A stretch of 64,000 nucleotides of DNA, taken from Centroberyx gerrardi. Its lineage: Eukaryota; Chordata; Actinopteri; Beryciformes; Berycidae. Position numbers and translations under genes: made by a program. The stretch spans positions 15,222,854-15,286,853 of the forward strand of contig NC_136000.1 in the NCBI RefSeq assembly GCF_048128805.1, in the 5' to 3' direction. This document shows, piece by piece, positions 52,090 to 64,000 of the stretch. Below the pieces are notes generated by a model that saw nothing but the letters and a program-made list of their open reading frames with translations, searched no databases and was not told the DNA's origin. Within the stretch, counting starts at the first letter, position 1, and each line of letters begins with the position of its first letter.

Positions 52090-55000
52090 CGTAGGGTTTT
52101 CATCTTGTTGGTTGTGGTCCTGCTCGTGGTGTGGCTCGTCATCGACACGAGCAAACGTCCCGAGCAGCTCATCTCATTCGCGGGCGTGTGCACGTTCATC
52201 CTGCTGATCTTCATCTTCTCGGCACATAGGAGAGCGGTGAGTTTCACGCCGGTCGCTATCCGAGCACGAACAAGTCCTACTGTTAACACCTGTTTCGAAA
52301 CACGCTCGGCTGTTATCTCTCAAGTTATCTGTCTGTTTTCCTGAGACTTTGGATATCATTTGGCCTTGCACCTCTTTCACCTTAACGTTTACAAGAAGCG
52401 CTTCCTTGTAATGACACAAGGCTTTATGGAGACTCCCTGATATGCGGTTTTGCATTTTTTGCAAGTGAAATTGTCAAACTCATTTGTTTTTTTGGTTTTT
52501 TTTTTTGTGAATCTTGTTTTTTTTTAGGTGTCATGGAGGCCTGTCTTTTGGGGGCTTGGCTTGCAGTTCTGTATGGGCCTTTTCATTATAAGGACAGAGC
52601 CAGGACTCATAGCTTTCGAATGGCTTGGAAAACAAGTGCAGGTATTATTGTAGGAAGTATTAACTAACTTAACTGCCAGAGGGCAATATTCTTTAACTGA
52701 GTGGATCATTCATGGTTATCTTTAGGCCCACTTTTATTATGGTGTGTCCAGCCTTACTCATGGGCCATATACAGTATGAAATGAATCAGCAGAAAGTATG
52801 CTCATGCAGGCGTTGTCTGTGATACAGTCAGAGACCCATCACTAAACATCATAACTCAACATCTAGTTTAGCCTACTGTCTGTCATTCTTTGCTGTAGTC
52901 CCATGACTTGCTATTGTGAAATAGAAATGAGTAATTGTGTGTCATAAATGAATGACATCCAGACAGAAGCAGCAGTAACAATCCTAATATTTCCCTCTTA
53001 TGATTTCAGACATTCCTCGACTACACAAAAGCCGGGTCATCGTTTGTTTTTGGAGAGCTGATCTCTGACATTTTTGCGTTTCAAGTGAGTGCATGGTAAT
53101 TGTGTGTGAAATATGGGCTCTTAAATTGAGATGATCAATGATTCAAATGCGTTTGTCTTTAGTTTTGTGGTTTCTTCCTCAGGCTCTGCCCATCGTTGTG
53201 TTCTTCAGCAGCGTGATGTCAGTCCTTTACTTTCTTGGGATAATGCAGTGGCTCATCGTGAAGGTGAAGCATGAAACCTTAACCTTGTACTTAGCAGCAT
53301 CATGTGTTAGGTCTGGGTGTGTGTCGCATACCTCTTCTGTGGTATGACTATGAGCCATGTGTTTTTGTCCACGCAGATCTCATGGGTTATGCAGATAACG
53401 ATGGGAACCTCACCCACAGAGACCTTGAGTGTTGCGGGAAACATATTTGTTGGACAGGTATTATTGGCAAGGCTTGATATATCGTTATCTTGAAGTCCAG
53501 TCTGCCAAAAATTGCATGAGCATGAATCATTCTATTGCATTTGCTTCAGCAGGCAGGACGGATACTAGTATCACTACTATCCATAGTAACTGCAGCAATA
53601 GAAAGAAACTGTACTATTACTTGGTTGCCCCTTCTTCACAATGTTTTTGTCCATTAGACCGAGGCACCACTGCTGATTCGCCCTTATTTGAAGGACATGA
53701 CCAAATCTGAGGTCCATGCTGTTATGACTGGGGGATTTGCCACAATCGCAGGGAGTGTGATGGGGGCATTCATCTCATTTGGGGTGAGCTGAAGCTGTTC
53801 TCTTATCACAAGTACATCACACACAGCATAAGAAATAAAAACAGAAGACAGTGTGGTTTAAAGCATCTAAAAAGTACAATTTGGATGAAAGGGACATCCA
53901 AATTGTCCCTTTCATCAAAAAGTTGCACCTTGCTGCTTGTTGGAAAATGTTTTTCTTTATTGTCACAAATTTCATTACTTCACGATGGGATGCCAAATCT
54001 CCACATCGCATGGAATATCAAATATTGTCCCTGGTGCTGACCATTACACTAACTCCATCACAAGTCCACTCTGCAGTAAATGACATTTCTTAATATTGTC
54101 CAGATTGATGCATCCTCCCTGATATCGGCCTCGGTGATGGCCGCTCCTTGTGCCTTGGCCATCTCCAAGCTGTCTTACCCCGAGACTGAGGAGAGCAAGT
54201 TCAAGTCAGAGAAGAATATTAAAGTGGCTTGTGGGTATGTATATAACTCTCTCTCCCTTCTCATTCCTTTCATGTTTTTTTTTTTAATCTTTGTGTGTTT
54301 CATCAAAGTTTTTTTTTTCACTCCCTAGTGATGAACAGAACATTTTGGAAGCTGCTAGTAGTGGGGCATCTGCTTCAGTAGGTCTTGTTGCCAACATTGC
54401 TGTCAATTTGATTGCCTTTCTTGCCATCCTGGACTTCATAAATGCAGCTTTGAGATGGCTTGGTGGGATGGTGGGATATCCTTCAGTCACATTCGAGGTA
54501 CGTTTTAAGAAACGCTGATGAGTGAAGTGTGACATTTTGATGATACTGTCCAATGATTGATTTTGCATGCGTATACCGTACATTTACAACAAGTGAATCT
54601 AACAATATCCACATGACCTGATGTCTCTTTTTGCACACAGTTGCTCTGCTCTTATGTGTTCATGCCCGTGGCCTTCATGATGGGAATACCATATGATGAG
54701 TCTTTCACTGTGGCGCAGCTAATTGGCACGAAGCTCTTCCTCAACGAGTTTCTGGCTTATGAGAAACTGTCAGTACTGAAGGACAACAGGCTCAATGGAC
54801 TTGATGAAATTATTGGAGGTCAACGGCAATGGATATCAGTGAGTAAAAGTTTGTGTTCTAATATTCTGGGCATAATGTTAGTGTGGGTGTACTAACTGTG
54901 TATGGGATGGCATGACATTCTGTGCATTACCTTCACGTGTTTTTGGTTTTGCCTGTTACAGGTCCGATCAGAAATCATCTGCACTTACGCTCTTTGTGGG

Positions 55001-55886
55001 TTTGCCAACTTCAGCTCATTGGGCATTGTGATTGGAGGCTTGTGTGAGTATTGTACCGGCCCTAACGTTTCTGTCATGTCCCAGGATACTTGCATTTACT
55101 GTATGGTTTTAGAAGAAAATGGAATGGTCCCTATCGGGGTAATGTTTTATGTCTAACTGCTATTTCTTGTATCAAAGCCTCTATATGCCCATCCAAAAGA
55201 AGTGATGTCTCGTCTTTAGTGTTGAGAGCCTTGTTCACAGGGACCTGTGTGTCTCTCATTAATGCTTGCATTGCAGGTAAGTACCTTTTAAAATGACTTT
55301 TCTAAATCTTAAGTATTTGGCTTTTATTTGCTTAAAGTTAATAATGCATGGAGGTTACTTATTGCTCTGTAACTGTGTAACTGTAACTTCTGTTTCTCAG
55401 GGATCCTCTTTGTTCCTCCTCTTGACTGTGTGGCGGAGTTCAGGTCGTCCGCTTTCAATGCCACAGACTTCAATATTCAAACTTGCTGCGATGACCTCTT
55501 TGCAAGGTACGCTTGGATGTTTACATTACAAAGCATGACCAAGATCAGTTGCTGACCTTGTATTTCTGAGGCCATGCAAACTTCACACTAAATGAAGAAG
55601 CAAAAATGACTCGCACTCCTGTTTTGAAATATTTGTTGCATCATTGACATCAGTTACACACCTCGGGTTAATGAATTTTTAGATTTGCACATTTAGATAT
55701 TTGTTCTTATGCAACAGATGATATGGAGCTATTTTGGCTCGCCATATGTAAATCTCATAAATATTCTTTTGCAGCACCACAAACAATGGGACCATCTCAT
55801 TTGACAAACCATGGAGCTCAGTAGCAAACGTCACTGATTATTTCACTAAATGTTGCGGTCTTTTTGATATGCCAATTTGTAAGTAG
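51027..55886 (+). CDS. slc28a1: SLC28A1-like concentrative nucleoside transporter (5' exon unresolved)
   Basis: Seventeen exons: 51027-51106, 51182-51252, 51445-51536, 51748-51937, 52095-52236, 52528-52641, 53010-53084, 53183-53263, 53377-53457, 53658-53783, 54104-54234, 54329-54497, 54641-54838, 54962-55043, 55178-55276, 55401-55506, 55775-55886. About 648 codons, close to human SLC28A1 (649 aa). It is a sodium-coupled nucleoside importer of the plasma membrane. Family blocks are plain: [105 protein letters not shown], and [20 protein letters not shown]. The acidic N-terminus holds [14 protein letters not shown]. The first exon here needs one base from an upstream coding exon that I could not find. 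Synteny with alpk3 and znf592 favours SLC28A1 over SLC28A2/3. A poly(A) signal AATAAA lies at 56523. Confidence 0.9.
52031..52088 (+). repeat. (TG)n microsatellite next to an acceptor site
   Basis: About 58 bp of pure TG ends 6 bp before the TTCGTAG acceptor of slc28a1 exon 52095-52236, replacing the usual polypyrimidine tract. Confidence 0.95.
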
Positions 55887-56165
55887 TCCTTACGCACATC
55901 CCACTTCTTTGGTGCTGAGCCAAACTGTGTGTATCACAGGCATCTGGTTTGTAGAGTAATGGCTCGCAACTCTTGTTGAATGCTCCCAACAAATTTATTT
56001 AGTTACATAAATTTAGTTACATAGCCAGGTAAACCCGAACATTGGCAGGGTGACTACGTTCGGGTTTACCTGACAAAGGTCCCATTGGGATCGAAACGTT
56101 GTGTATGTAACTAAATACATTTGTTGGGAGCATTCAACAAGAGTTGCGAGCCATTACTCTACAAA
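55887..56165. repeat. Foldback insert behind the slc28a1 stop codon
   Basis: CCAATTTGTAAGTAG occurs at 55872-55886 (codons P-I-C-K-stop of slc28a1) and again at 56166-56180, with 279 bp between. The insert holds a perfect 50-bp inverted repeat (55945-55994 against 56119-56168, beginning TGGTTTGTAGAGTAATGGCT) and an inner 14-bp hairpin (AGGTAAACCCGAAC, 56027-56040, against 56059-56072). GGTCCCATTGGGATCGAAACGTT inside is a motif seen in fish interspersed repeats. Confidence 0.75.
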
Positions 56166-56180
56166 CCAATTTGTAAGTAG

Positions 56181-58598
56181 AGCATCCTTTGGAAAAAATG
56201 AATGTCTTTATATTTTGAGTGCCAAAAATTGACATGATTTACCTTTATGTATATACAGTATGAATATGTATATTTTAACTAGTGTGTGTTTTTATAATTC
56301 AATTATCTTTCCATGTATTTATGTCTGTCGATGTTAATGTAAAAATCTATTTTTAGACTACTACACACACCTTTTAAAGAACTCTTTGTCTTTTATATAC
56401 TGTATTGTAAATTAATTCAGATATTGCCTTTTATTCAAAGCCAAAGAGGCAGAAGTTAAGAAATATACCTCAGGAAATATTCGGAAACATCAATCAACAT
56501 TCTGATGAATGTAAATGTTTGAAATAAAAATGTAATTTGTATCTCAATCTTCATTGATAATTATGCATACAAATATACTGTAAATTATACTTTTTGAAAA
56601 ATTTAAAACCTCTGGAAATGAAAATGTGTATCATGCTTGGACACAAATGTTTTACACTTTTATTATTTAAAAAATCAGCTGACACATAACATACCAAAGA
56701 TTGACAGTGCACAGTGAAAACACACACATTTATTTCTGTTATTCACTCACTCACTCACTCACTCACTCACTCACTCACTCATTCGCTTGCTATTTTTTTC
56801 ACTATGTCTCACATACATTGACTTTATGTACACATGCCCACAATACCAGAGTTTATTGGTGTGATAACATGCCTCAACATTACAGTGTTTACATCATTAT
56901 GTTTTCATCACTATCTGCTGTTCAGTATGATTACCTTACAAACCAACTATTTCTCATTTTTGATTTGGGTTGTTTTTCATAAATAAGTAAATTGTATTTG
57001 AAGTTAAACTCTATTTGTAATGGATAGTAGCAGCTGTTTAAGAGTGAGTATTTGGACTTTTTTTAAACCTCTCACTGATCATTAACCAAGAATCCATTAA
57101 GGAAATCCCAAAGGTTTTTTGGCAGTTCTTCCTTATTTGCCAAAGGGAAATGATTCCTGTTGGAATTTAACAATGATTGTTCAACTTAATGCTAGCTAAC
57201 ACAATTGCACAATTGCACAGATTTGCTTACAAGGACCTGTTTTTAATTTTAATGGTATGGTTACTATCAGCTATTGCTGATTGTCCAAACAGAATTGTTG
57301 CCAATTGCCTCTAAAGAGCGACACAGGGAGTCTTACTTAGTGATCAATAGGCTTCTGAAAATCCTGAACCTGCACTTTTGGTTATTTTGTTTAGTGTGTC
57401 TTTATCCCATAGTCCATGGGTCAGGTCCAGTGTAGTTAGATAACTGTGTGGAACTCATTCAGTAGCTTTCCAGTTGGTGTGAACACGCTCATGTGTTTGC
57501 ATGTCAATGAGCATGAGCATTCCATACAGTTACAGTTTATTTTTGTAAACCCCTTACTTCTTGTCAATGCTCATTGCTTTGTCAGTTACATTCAACAACA
57601 TATCCATCAAGAAACTGAAATAAGGGGATTGACAGACTTTTGAAGCATGTACAGAACTCCTATAATAAACAAAGTACTTTAAAATCTATTAAAACGGTAG
57701 TGGCAAAAAAGTGCACACAAACATTTTTGACATAAAAATGGTGACGTAATTCCATAGCATGAACACAACTTTGCTATTTTGGGACATAAAGAAATACTGC
57801 ATAAGCATAAGAAATTTACTAAGCATAAATATTGTCTAGAAATAACAAAAAAAAACAAATACACTTTATGCCCTAGACACATACTGTACATCACAGATGT
57901 ACATAGCAGACAATGCATTACTTGCAGCTTTTAATATAGATACATCACACTGGAACTTTTCTGTGGTTGAGATGATGTGCATTCATCCTGCACCAGTTTA
58001 AGTCAAAATATTAAAATGTTGACTCCTCTTTTAAAAATAAAAGAGCAGCACTGCACAGCAAATTTTCCAGTGGTAAATGTTATTTTGAAGTGTTGTTTGT
58101 CCACTTTTACAGCTGATATGGCTCTGGGGCAGCTGTTCAAAACTATCAGAAGTGGTAAATTAAGTCTGATGGGTGTAGACTTGTATAAACATTGGTATAG
58201 TGTTGATTTTTATACGCTCAGAGTTAACACTGATTTTGCTCTGTGGGCTCTCCCTGTGCTTTAAGATGGTTACTGAGTGGGACAGTTGTTCCACCCGTTC
58301 TCATAAACCATTTAGCTCAGCAGTTAAGCGGCGAGCTGGGGATGGAGGTCTTACAGTAGTAACGGCAACTGAGAAGTTCACAGTAATTTTACATAACAAC
58401 CCAGGTATATAGGGAAGTCAATGACCTCTTCCTTCTCTTTCATTCCTATTCCCATATGTTATTCCCATATTCCATATGTTATATGTGGTTCAAGTCCATG
58501 CTGGCTTTTGTAACTTGAAAAAAAAAAAAGTTGATGATGGTAAAACATTTAAAGCATTTTTAAACAAAATGAGGTTAGATTGATAAGCCCTTGTTTTT
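56181..58598. other. slc28a1-alpk3 convergent intergenic region
   Basis: Holds the 3' UTRs of two convergent genes, including the slc28a1 AATAAA at 56523-56528 and a TCAC microsatellite. No coding exon recognised. Confidence 0.5.
56741..56780 (+). repeat. (TCAC)n tetranucleotide microsatellite
   Basis: Ten tandem TCAC/ACTC units downstream of slc28a1. Confidence 0.9.
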
Positions 58599-61500
58599 CT
58601 ACCTCATTTGGACAACGTCAAGAGTTTCTGCAGGTTTGGGTTTGGCACCTGATTTATTGTCCTCTGTCTCCTGAGCTTTTCTGGTCACCTTTGGGCTAGA
58701 AGTTGCCTTTCTGGACATCTGAGGGCTGTTTGTTCCTTTCCGCTGCTGCTGGGGGCTGGAGGAGCCTGTGCCCAGCTTGCGGTTGAGCAGCGGGCTCCTG
58801 GAGCCCTTTATCTTGGTGGGCTGCTGCAGACTATCCATGGTCTTAAGGGGGCGCAGGCCCAGAAGCCCACAGTAGTAGTTGCACTGATGGTGGGCCAAGA
58901 ACTGTTCGAAGACTTGAGGAGAGCCATGCTCTGTAAGTCCTTGATATCTGAAATACAGAGGACAATTTTTTATTCAGACCATTTTACTGACAAACATCAC
59001 ACATGACGTTTGCATGTATTGATTCATATACAAACCCTTTTGACTTGGTCACAACTTTAACATTGGTAAGCTTTGCTGCAACACCTATAAAAATAAAACA
59101 CAGAAGATCATTAACATTTCTGATCCCTCTACAGATATCTTTTCACTTTCTTGATAACCTTGTCTGTGAATCTTACCCTCCAGCCGAGTGACCAGTAAAT
59201 TGCCATGAGTCCACTGATGGATCCAGTGCTGGAAGGCGCAGCATTTCTGCTCCACCTCAGAAATGGTTCGGGTAATCAGCCTGCCTTTAGCATCCATCAT
59301 GCAATACTTGAGGAAGACGCCATTTAGATCGGCCTCCACTGTGGCATAAGGCACAGAGTTCGCAGGACGGTACATCAGGTACTGAGGATTTACTCTGTGT
59401 GCATCACAAAAATGAAGGGATCAGCACAAGCAGTAATATTCATTTTCTCACAGATATACTTCATCAGTTGTGTTACTTACTCTAGTGAAAAGCCAAAGTT
59501 ATCAATAACTCTCGCTTCAGCAGCAAAGATTTTACAGTATTCCCGAATCATGTTTTGGATTTTGCACTCCTGTCAAAACAAAGGATTTATTATGTCAGAT
59601 AAAATTTACTGTAATTATAATAAAAAATTCACTTATTCATAGCAATTGATCAAAAAGTCTTAGATACTTCTATTCAAATCAGCAGTTCACCAAGAGGCAA
59701 CCAACAAGTTATTATACCACAAAACCAATTTGCTAAATGGCTTGTACATTAGAAAACCTAATTTATGTAAGTTTGACAAATTATAACAGTCATGTATTAT
59801 AATGCCAGAGAGAAAATGCACATAGTTATGTTGAAGATATACATGAAATCTACCACTCACTTGCTTAGTAATTTCTAGGTTTCTCTCTACAAGGTTACTC
59901 TCCTCTTTGGTCCCATAGGCGATGGGGCTTTGAACTTTGATGATGCAGTTGCTTCCGGATTCAAAGACCGGATCCAGGCCGTAGATGACCTTCACCCTGC
60001 TGGCTTTGTGAGCGCAGCCCTCCCCGATGTTCGACGCCTCGGTCATGATGCGGCCAAAGAACTTGTCACCCCAGCAGCCAGTGTCGCCCAGGCCTTTGCT
60101 GAACAGCAGTGGGGTCATCTCTATCTCTTCTCCAACTACAAGGAGCAAAACAATGAACTCAATTAGTATACATGTTCAGCAAAGAAAAACAGGGCTGATA
60201 TGGTACAGAGCTAAATGGAAGATTTACCTTCCAAATCGTCTCTTAGTAGTATCTCGGACAGAACTGTAACATAGAAAACACAGTCAGAAGAACAGATTTG
60301 ATCATATTAGATTTAGATTTCAAACTTGATTTCACCAGGCGTAACTTACTGTCTACACTGAGCAGGAAGTCAGTGATGTCAGTCCCGTATTCATTCTTGA
60401 TCGAGCAGCCGTACACCCCGCAGTCTTGGCTGGATGCCTGAACAATAGCCAGCGCTACCTGGCTTTCATCTCCTCCACTTGAAGGGGGGGTAAAAAAAAA
60501 AGGGGGAAAAGAACATGAACAGATGAAGCCAATCAGCTCACCAGAATTGTGCCTAATTTCAAAGACTTCAGGATGGACCCACAAGAGGTCAGTGTAGGAC
60601 AGATGGTGATGGTGTGTGAATGTGTCAGGGAGCAATCTGCTGACACAGCAACCAATAGCACATATATAGACTTTTAATGCCCCCCGGAGATGGCGAAATA
60701 GTGTCTCAGTTTACAGCGTCTGTGTCTGGCCAGAGATTCACCTCTCTGTGTCACAGCTGTGGGGTTCACAAGTCACATGAGCTGGCCGGCTCTGCAGTGA
60801 GAATGAGAGAATGACATGGCCATGGGATGCAATCTGCGGCCCAGTTAAATCCTGCTTATCCTTGTTACATTATTGTTTCACATTTGGCACATGTCCAGCT
60901 TAGCCAGTCATGTCAGTTACTTAGGAATCCTGACGTTAATCGCAACACAGCAGGTTGCTAGTAATTACTTTAATGCTTACAACAAATTGATTTGCTGTTG
61001 GATTGCATTACAGGTGTTTAGAGTAATCTTGATGTTGTGTGACTGGATGAGGATTTACCTTCTCTTCACCTCTAGTATTTCCTCCTCATCTCTGTACCAC
61101 TTAATGGTGGAGTCACTGAGCACGTTGAAGAACTGGCACCACAGCTTCAGGTGTCCCGAGGCATCTGGGAAGGGCTCTCCCCTGATCTTGCGGATAACCT
61201 GAGGAGCTGGTGGAGCATGACAGAGAGGGGCCCGGCAGGGAGCACAAGGTAAATATATACTGTACTGGAGAGCGGAGACTTTCTAACGTTTCCACTTCCT
61301 CAAGCTCCGGTATACTGATCAGTCTTACATGTCTATGAACTTTGACAGTACACCACCTCTTTCAAAGAAGCATTTACATCTTGACATACTTATGAGAAGT
61401 TCTCAAGCACTGATAAAAACAAAGGCAAATAAAAAAACAGAAAAATCAAAAGGTAAACTTCAGACAGCCATTTAACTACTGGATATTTTACCTTTGAATG

Positions 61501-64000
61501 GGTCCAGCTTCTCCTTCTCAGCAGGTTTTTCTTCTGGTTTGGCATTGGCAGGCTCCTCTGTTGGGGTCTCCTCGAGGACTTTTGGCACCTCCAAGGTGGC
61601 CTTTCGGCGGCTCAGCAGCGGGGAGCGCCTCTCCATCGGCGGGGTGTTTTGTCCTGTGGGAGCCTGCAGTAACGCTGCCCGGCGAGCCTGGCTGGGTGAC
61701 ATGTAGGGCATCTCCTTCTTGCCTTGAGTGTCTAACACTCCTGCACCAACTGCCACTCCCTCTCCATCCTCTCCTTTGGTTTTTGGGATGAAGATCTTCC
61801 GGCGAGCCCCGGAGGCCAACTCCTCAGGCGTGGCAGAGCGAATGAGCGACAGACTGTCTCTTCGTTTCAGCCGGGGACTGCTTTCACAGGAGAGGGATGA
61901 TGTTGGTGTTGATCCTCCGCTCAGCTCCTCTCCTGTCTTGTCACTCTGAGAGTCACATACAGTGATAGCAGGGACAGCCATCACAGGCTGAGTGTCTGAA
62001 CCTGGAGCAGCTTTGGACAGAAACCTGCGGAGACTGGCCGGACTCAATGTCGTATGCGTAGAGGTTTTAAAGCCCAGTTTCTCAATAGAGGATTTATCTC
62101 TTTGGAGGTCGTCAACAGCTATATAAGGCTCTGTTCTGGCCTCTTTTAGGGGTTTTGTCTTTAAAGGTTCAGGGACAATGTTGTCTTCTGTGGTTTTACT
62201 AAGCGAGAGCACATTGGTGGTTATCTCTGGTATTAGAGCTTCATATAGCATGGAGGGGGTATTCCCTATTATCCTCTGTGCCATTTCTTCTAAGTTCTGT
62301 TTCGTGCTAAAAGTTTTTTCAGGCTTAATGGTAATATTATTTTCAAGATCGTACTTTGTTCCCCTCAGCATAGCAGCCAAAGTTTCTGTTCCTGTGCGCT
62401 CATTTTGAGTGGGCAGCTTGAGTTCAGGAGGGCTTTTATCACCAATGACAGAGATTGGTGGCACCACAAACAAAGGCACCTTGGGTGTTTGATCTGGCTG
62501 CGGTTTATCAGAGACAGGGGCTTTTACAGACACATCAACATCCTCCCTGACTTTGTTGTCATCGGTACATGAAACATTTATAATAGGAATTGATGCACAG
62601 TCAGTCTCAGGGAGCTGTTCAGTTGTTTTCTTAAATGGCTGTGCTGTCTTATGCGTTTCTGCCTTGTCATCTAGTTGCGCAACTTCCTTTAATTTGTCTG
62701 TTGGGAGGTTATCATCATTCAGCATACTTTTCTGTGTGGGTAAGCTTCCAGACATTAGAGAATCAGCCGCGCTGTGTTCTTGGATTGTGACATCTGATAC
62801 ATCAGTTGCGTCATCTTTTTGCAAAATAGCAGGATATGATTCTGGCTTGTTGAGCGCTAAAATCATTAGTGGCAGATTGCACTCTTTGATCTCAGGCTCC
62901 ATTACTTCAATTTTTGGTATTATAATTTGTTCATTTAGCCTTACTTCTGGCACAGTTAGTTTAAGATCTGGGATGTCTTCAATAGTAGACATTTGGATTT
63001 CTGGAACATTCTCTGTGAGTCCACCCAAGTGTCTCTCACTGCCTTCTAGATTTGCAACCATTGTGGGTTCCTCAGACACACTGACACTGCTTCCCTCATT
63101 GTGTGTTTCTGAATGGCTCTTTGATTCGTCCACCTTTTCTACTTTCATCTGCGTCACCTTTTCTGTCTCCATTCCAAACTCTTTCTCAACAGAAATTGTC
63201 GGCATCTCACTCCTCTGTAAGCTACCGCTCCTTTCTTTAGTGCTCTCACCCTGTGAAAACGCCTGCTCTTGTATTTTCAGGCTGTTAAGTGAATTAACTT
63301 CTAAATTTTTCTCGAAAGCAGAAGTGAATGCCTCTTTTAATGCACTTCCCTCCTCCTTTGAGTTTGGACTCTCTTTTGCGCTGAGATCACGGTCTTCTAT
63401 GCTTTCCACTACTGGGGGAGCACATTCTTCTAAACTCTCTGGGGCGACAGTGGTCGGAAATTCTACATTCATTTCCTGAATAAGTGGAGTACATTGTATC
63501 TCTGCTTTTAAATGATCTTTCCCTACAGTGTGTGCTGCTGTAGTAGACAGCGTAGAAAGCACCTGATGTGGTGTTTTTAAATCACATGTCTCAGTTCTCT
63601 CTTCCAAAGAAGGTGTTATTAATTCAGTAACCTCAGACCTGTTTCTATCTGAACATGGCTCTATCTTTGATTTCACTTCAGCTTTCTCCTCCTTACACAG
63701 ATAATCGGGAGAACGACCCTCTTGTGTGTCACTTTCTTTGCCCATCTTATCAACATACACCTCCTTCTCTTGCAAAATGTCAGTGGGTACTTCATCAAGG
63801 CCCTGGCTGTCTACTGGTGAGTTAACAGTGGGAGGAGGAGCCCAGCTATCTCCCAAACTGGTGAAGCTGGATGTGGGGGAGCGTTTCTCTTCACTGGGGG
63901 CTTGGGTCTGTGGCAAAACAGATACATCTTCTCTGGGTGAAGGCTGGGTTTCGTTTCTTGCAGCCTGGTGATTAGGCTCTGGCAAAACTACCAGGAAAGT
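58599..64000 (-). CDS. alpk3: ALPK3 (alpha-protein kinase 3), 3' part; continues past right edge
   Basis: Nine exons on the minus strand: 64000(open)-61492, 61206-61059, 60477-60350, 60263-60228, 60135-59861, 59569-59481, 59394-59177, 59084-59036, 58947-58599. The large first exon (over 830 codons here, Glu/Ser/Pro-rich, low complexity) is open to the window edge with no true ATG; it ends KEKLDPFKG. Exons 2-3 encode an Ig-like domain (LKLWCQFFNVLSDSTIKWYR ... SQDCGVYGCSIKNEYGTD). Exons 5-9 encode the alpha-kinase fold: GCWGDKFFGRIMTE, NCIIKVQSPIAYGTKEESN, ECKIQNMIREYCKIF, QYLMYRPANSVPYATVEADL, HGNLLVTRLEGV, and the zinc-site region HHQCNYYCGLLGL. A basic Ser-Pro-rich tail ends DVVQMR. ALPK3 is a cardiac/skeletal-muscle M-band and nuclear-envelope protein whose loss causes cardiomyopathy, and its kinase domain is regarded as a pseudokinase. 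Introns are GT-AG and the phases agree throughout. Confidence 0.93.

Noticed and set aside
53884-53916. 13-bp-arm hairpin (GATGAAAGGGACA) in an slc28a1 intron
   Set aside because: Short; such hairpins occur by chance in this much intron sequence and nothing marks it as an element or microRNA.
62553-63479. 308-codon frame antisense to ALPK3
   Set aside because: It is the complement of the low-complexity ALPK3 coding exon, Ser-rich, with no domain or start context.

Overview
The window is nuclear DNA from a ray-finned (teleost) fish. The basis is spliced vertebrate genes with GT-AG introns, vertebrate orthologues with fish-like structure (multi-exon KTI12, cholesterol 25-hydroxylase-like duplicates), and fish-type repeats: long CT/TG microsatellites, Tc1 and hAT and piggyBac relics, and a tRNA-type SINE. 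The species cannot be named from this sequence.

Layout, left to right. SCAPER 5' end (-, 975-4461, continues off the left edge); RCN2 (+, 5861-7738); PSTPIP1 (+, 8540-14614); TSPAN3 (-, 16724-20754); a cholesterol 25-hydroxylase-like gene A (-, 21951-22778); a CCCH/RWD-like/CHY zinc-finger protein (+, 23735-28825); cholesterol 25-hydroxylase-like gene B (+, 30007-30831); KTI12 (-, 32831-36692); neuromedin B (-, 37503-37954); ZNF592 (-, 40181-45855, 5' UTR exon near 46319-46470); an SLC28A1-like nucleoside transporter (+, 51027-55886); and the 3' part of ALPK3 (-, 58599 to beyond the right edge). Summed exon lengths keep one open frame in every complete gene: RCN2 313 aa, PSTPIP1 410 aa, TSPAN3 253 aa, the CHY protein 674 aa, KTI12 275 aa and ZNF592 1263 aa.

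The genes are not an operon; they are vertebrate neighbours. SCAPER-RCN2-PSTPIP1-TSPAN3 is the order of human 15q24, and NMB-ZNF592-ALPK3/SLC28A1 belongs to human 15q25. Here the two blocks lie next to each other, joined by the CH25H-like/CHY/KTI12 segment.

The most unusual structure is in KTI12. Its last intron has the complete signature of a minor-spliceosome AT-AC (U12-type) intron, its first intron appears to be GC-AG, and a SINE sits exactly behind its stop codon, flanked by a 15-bp target duplication made of the last four codons plus the stop. A second 15-bp duplication of the same kind (last four codons plus stop) flanks a foldback insert behind the SLC28A1 stop. Other non-genic structure includes a perfect 29-bp-arm palindrome with a one-base loop (21132-21190), a 729-bp element with near-identical ~197-bp inverted arms (48268-48996), and foldback, hAT-like and piggyBac-like MITEs with recognisable target duplications.
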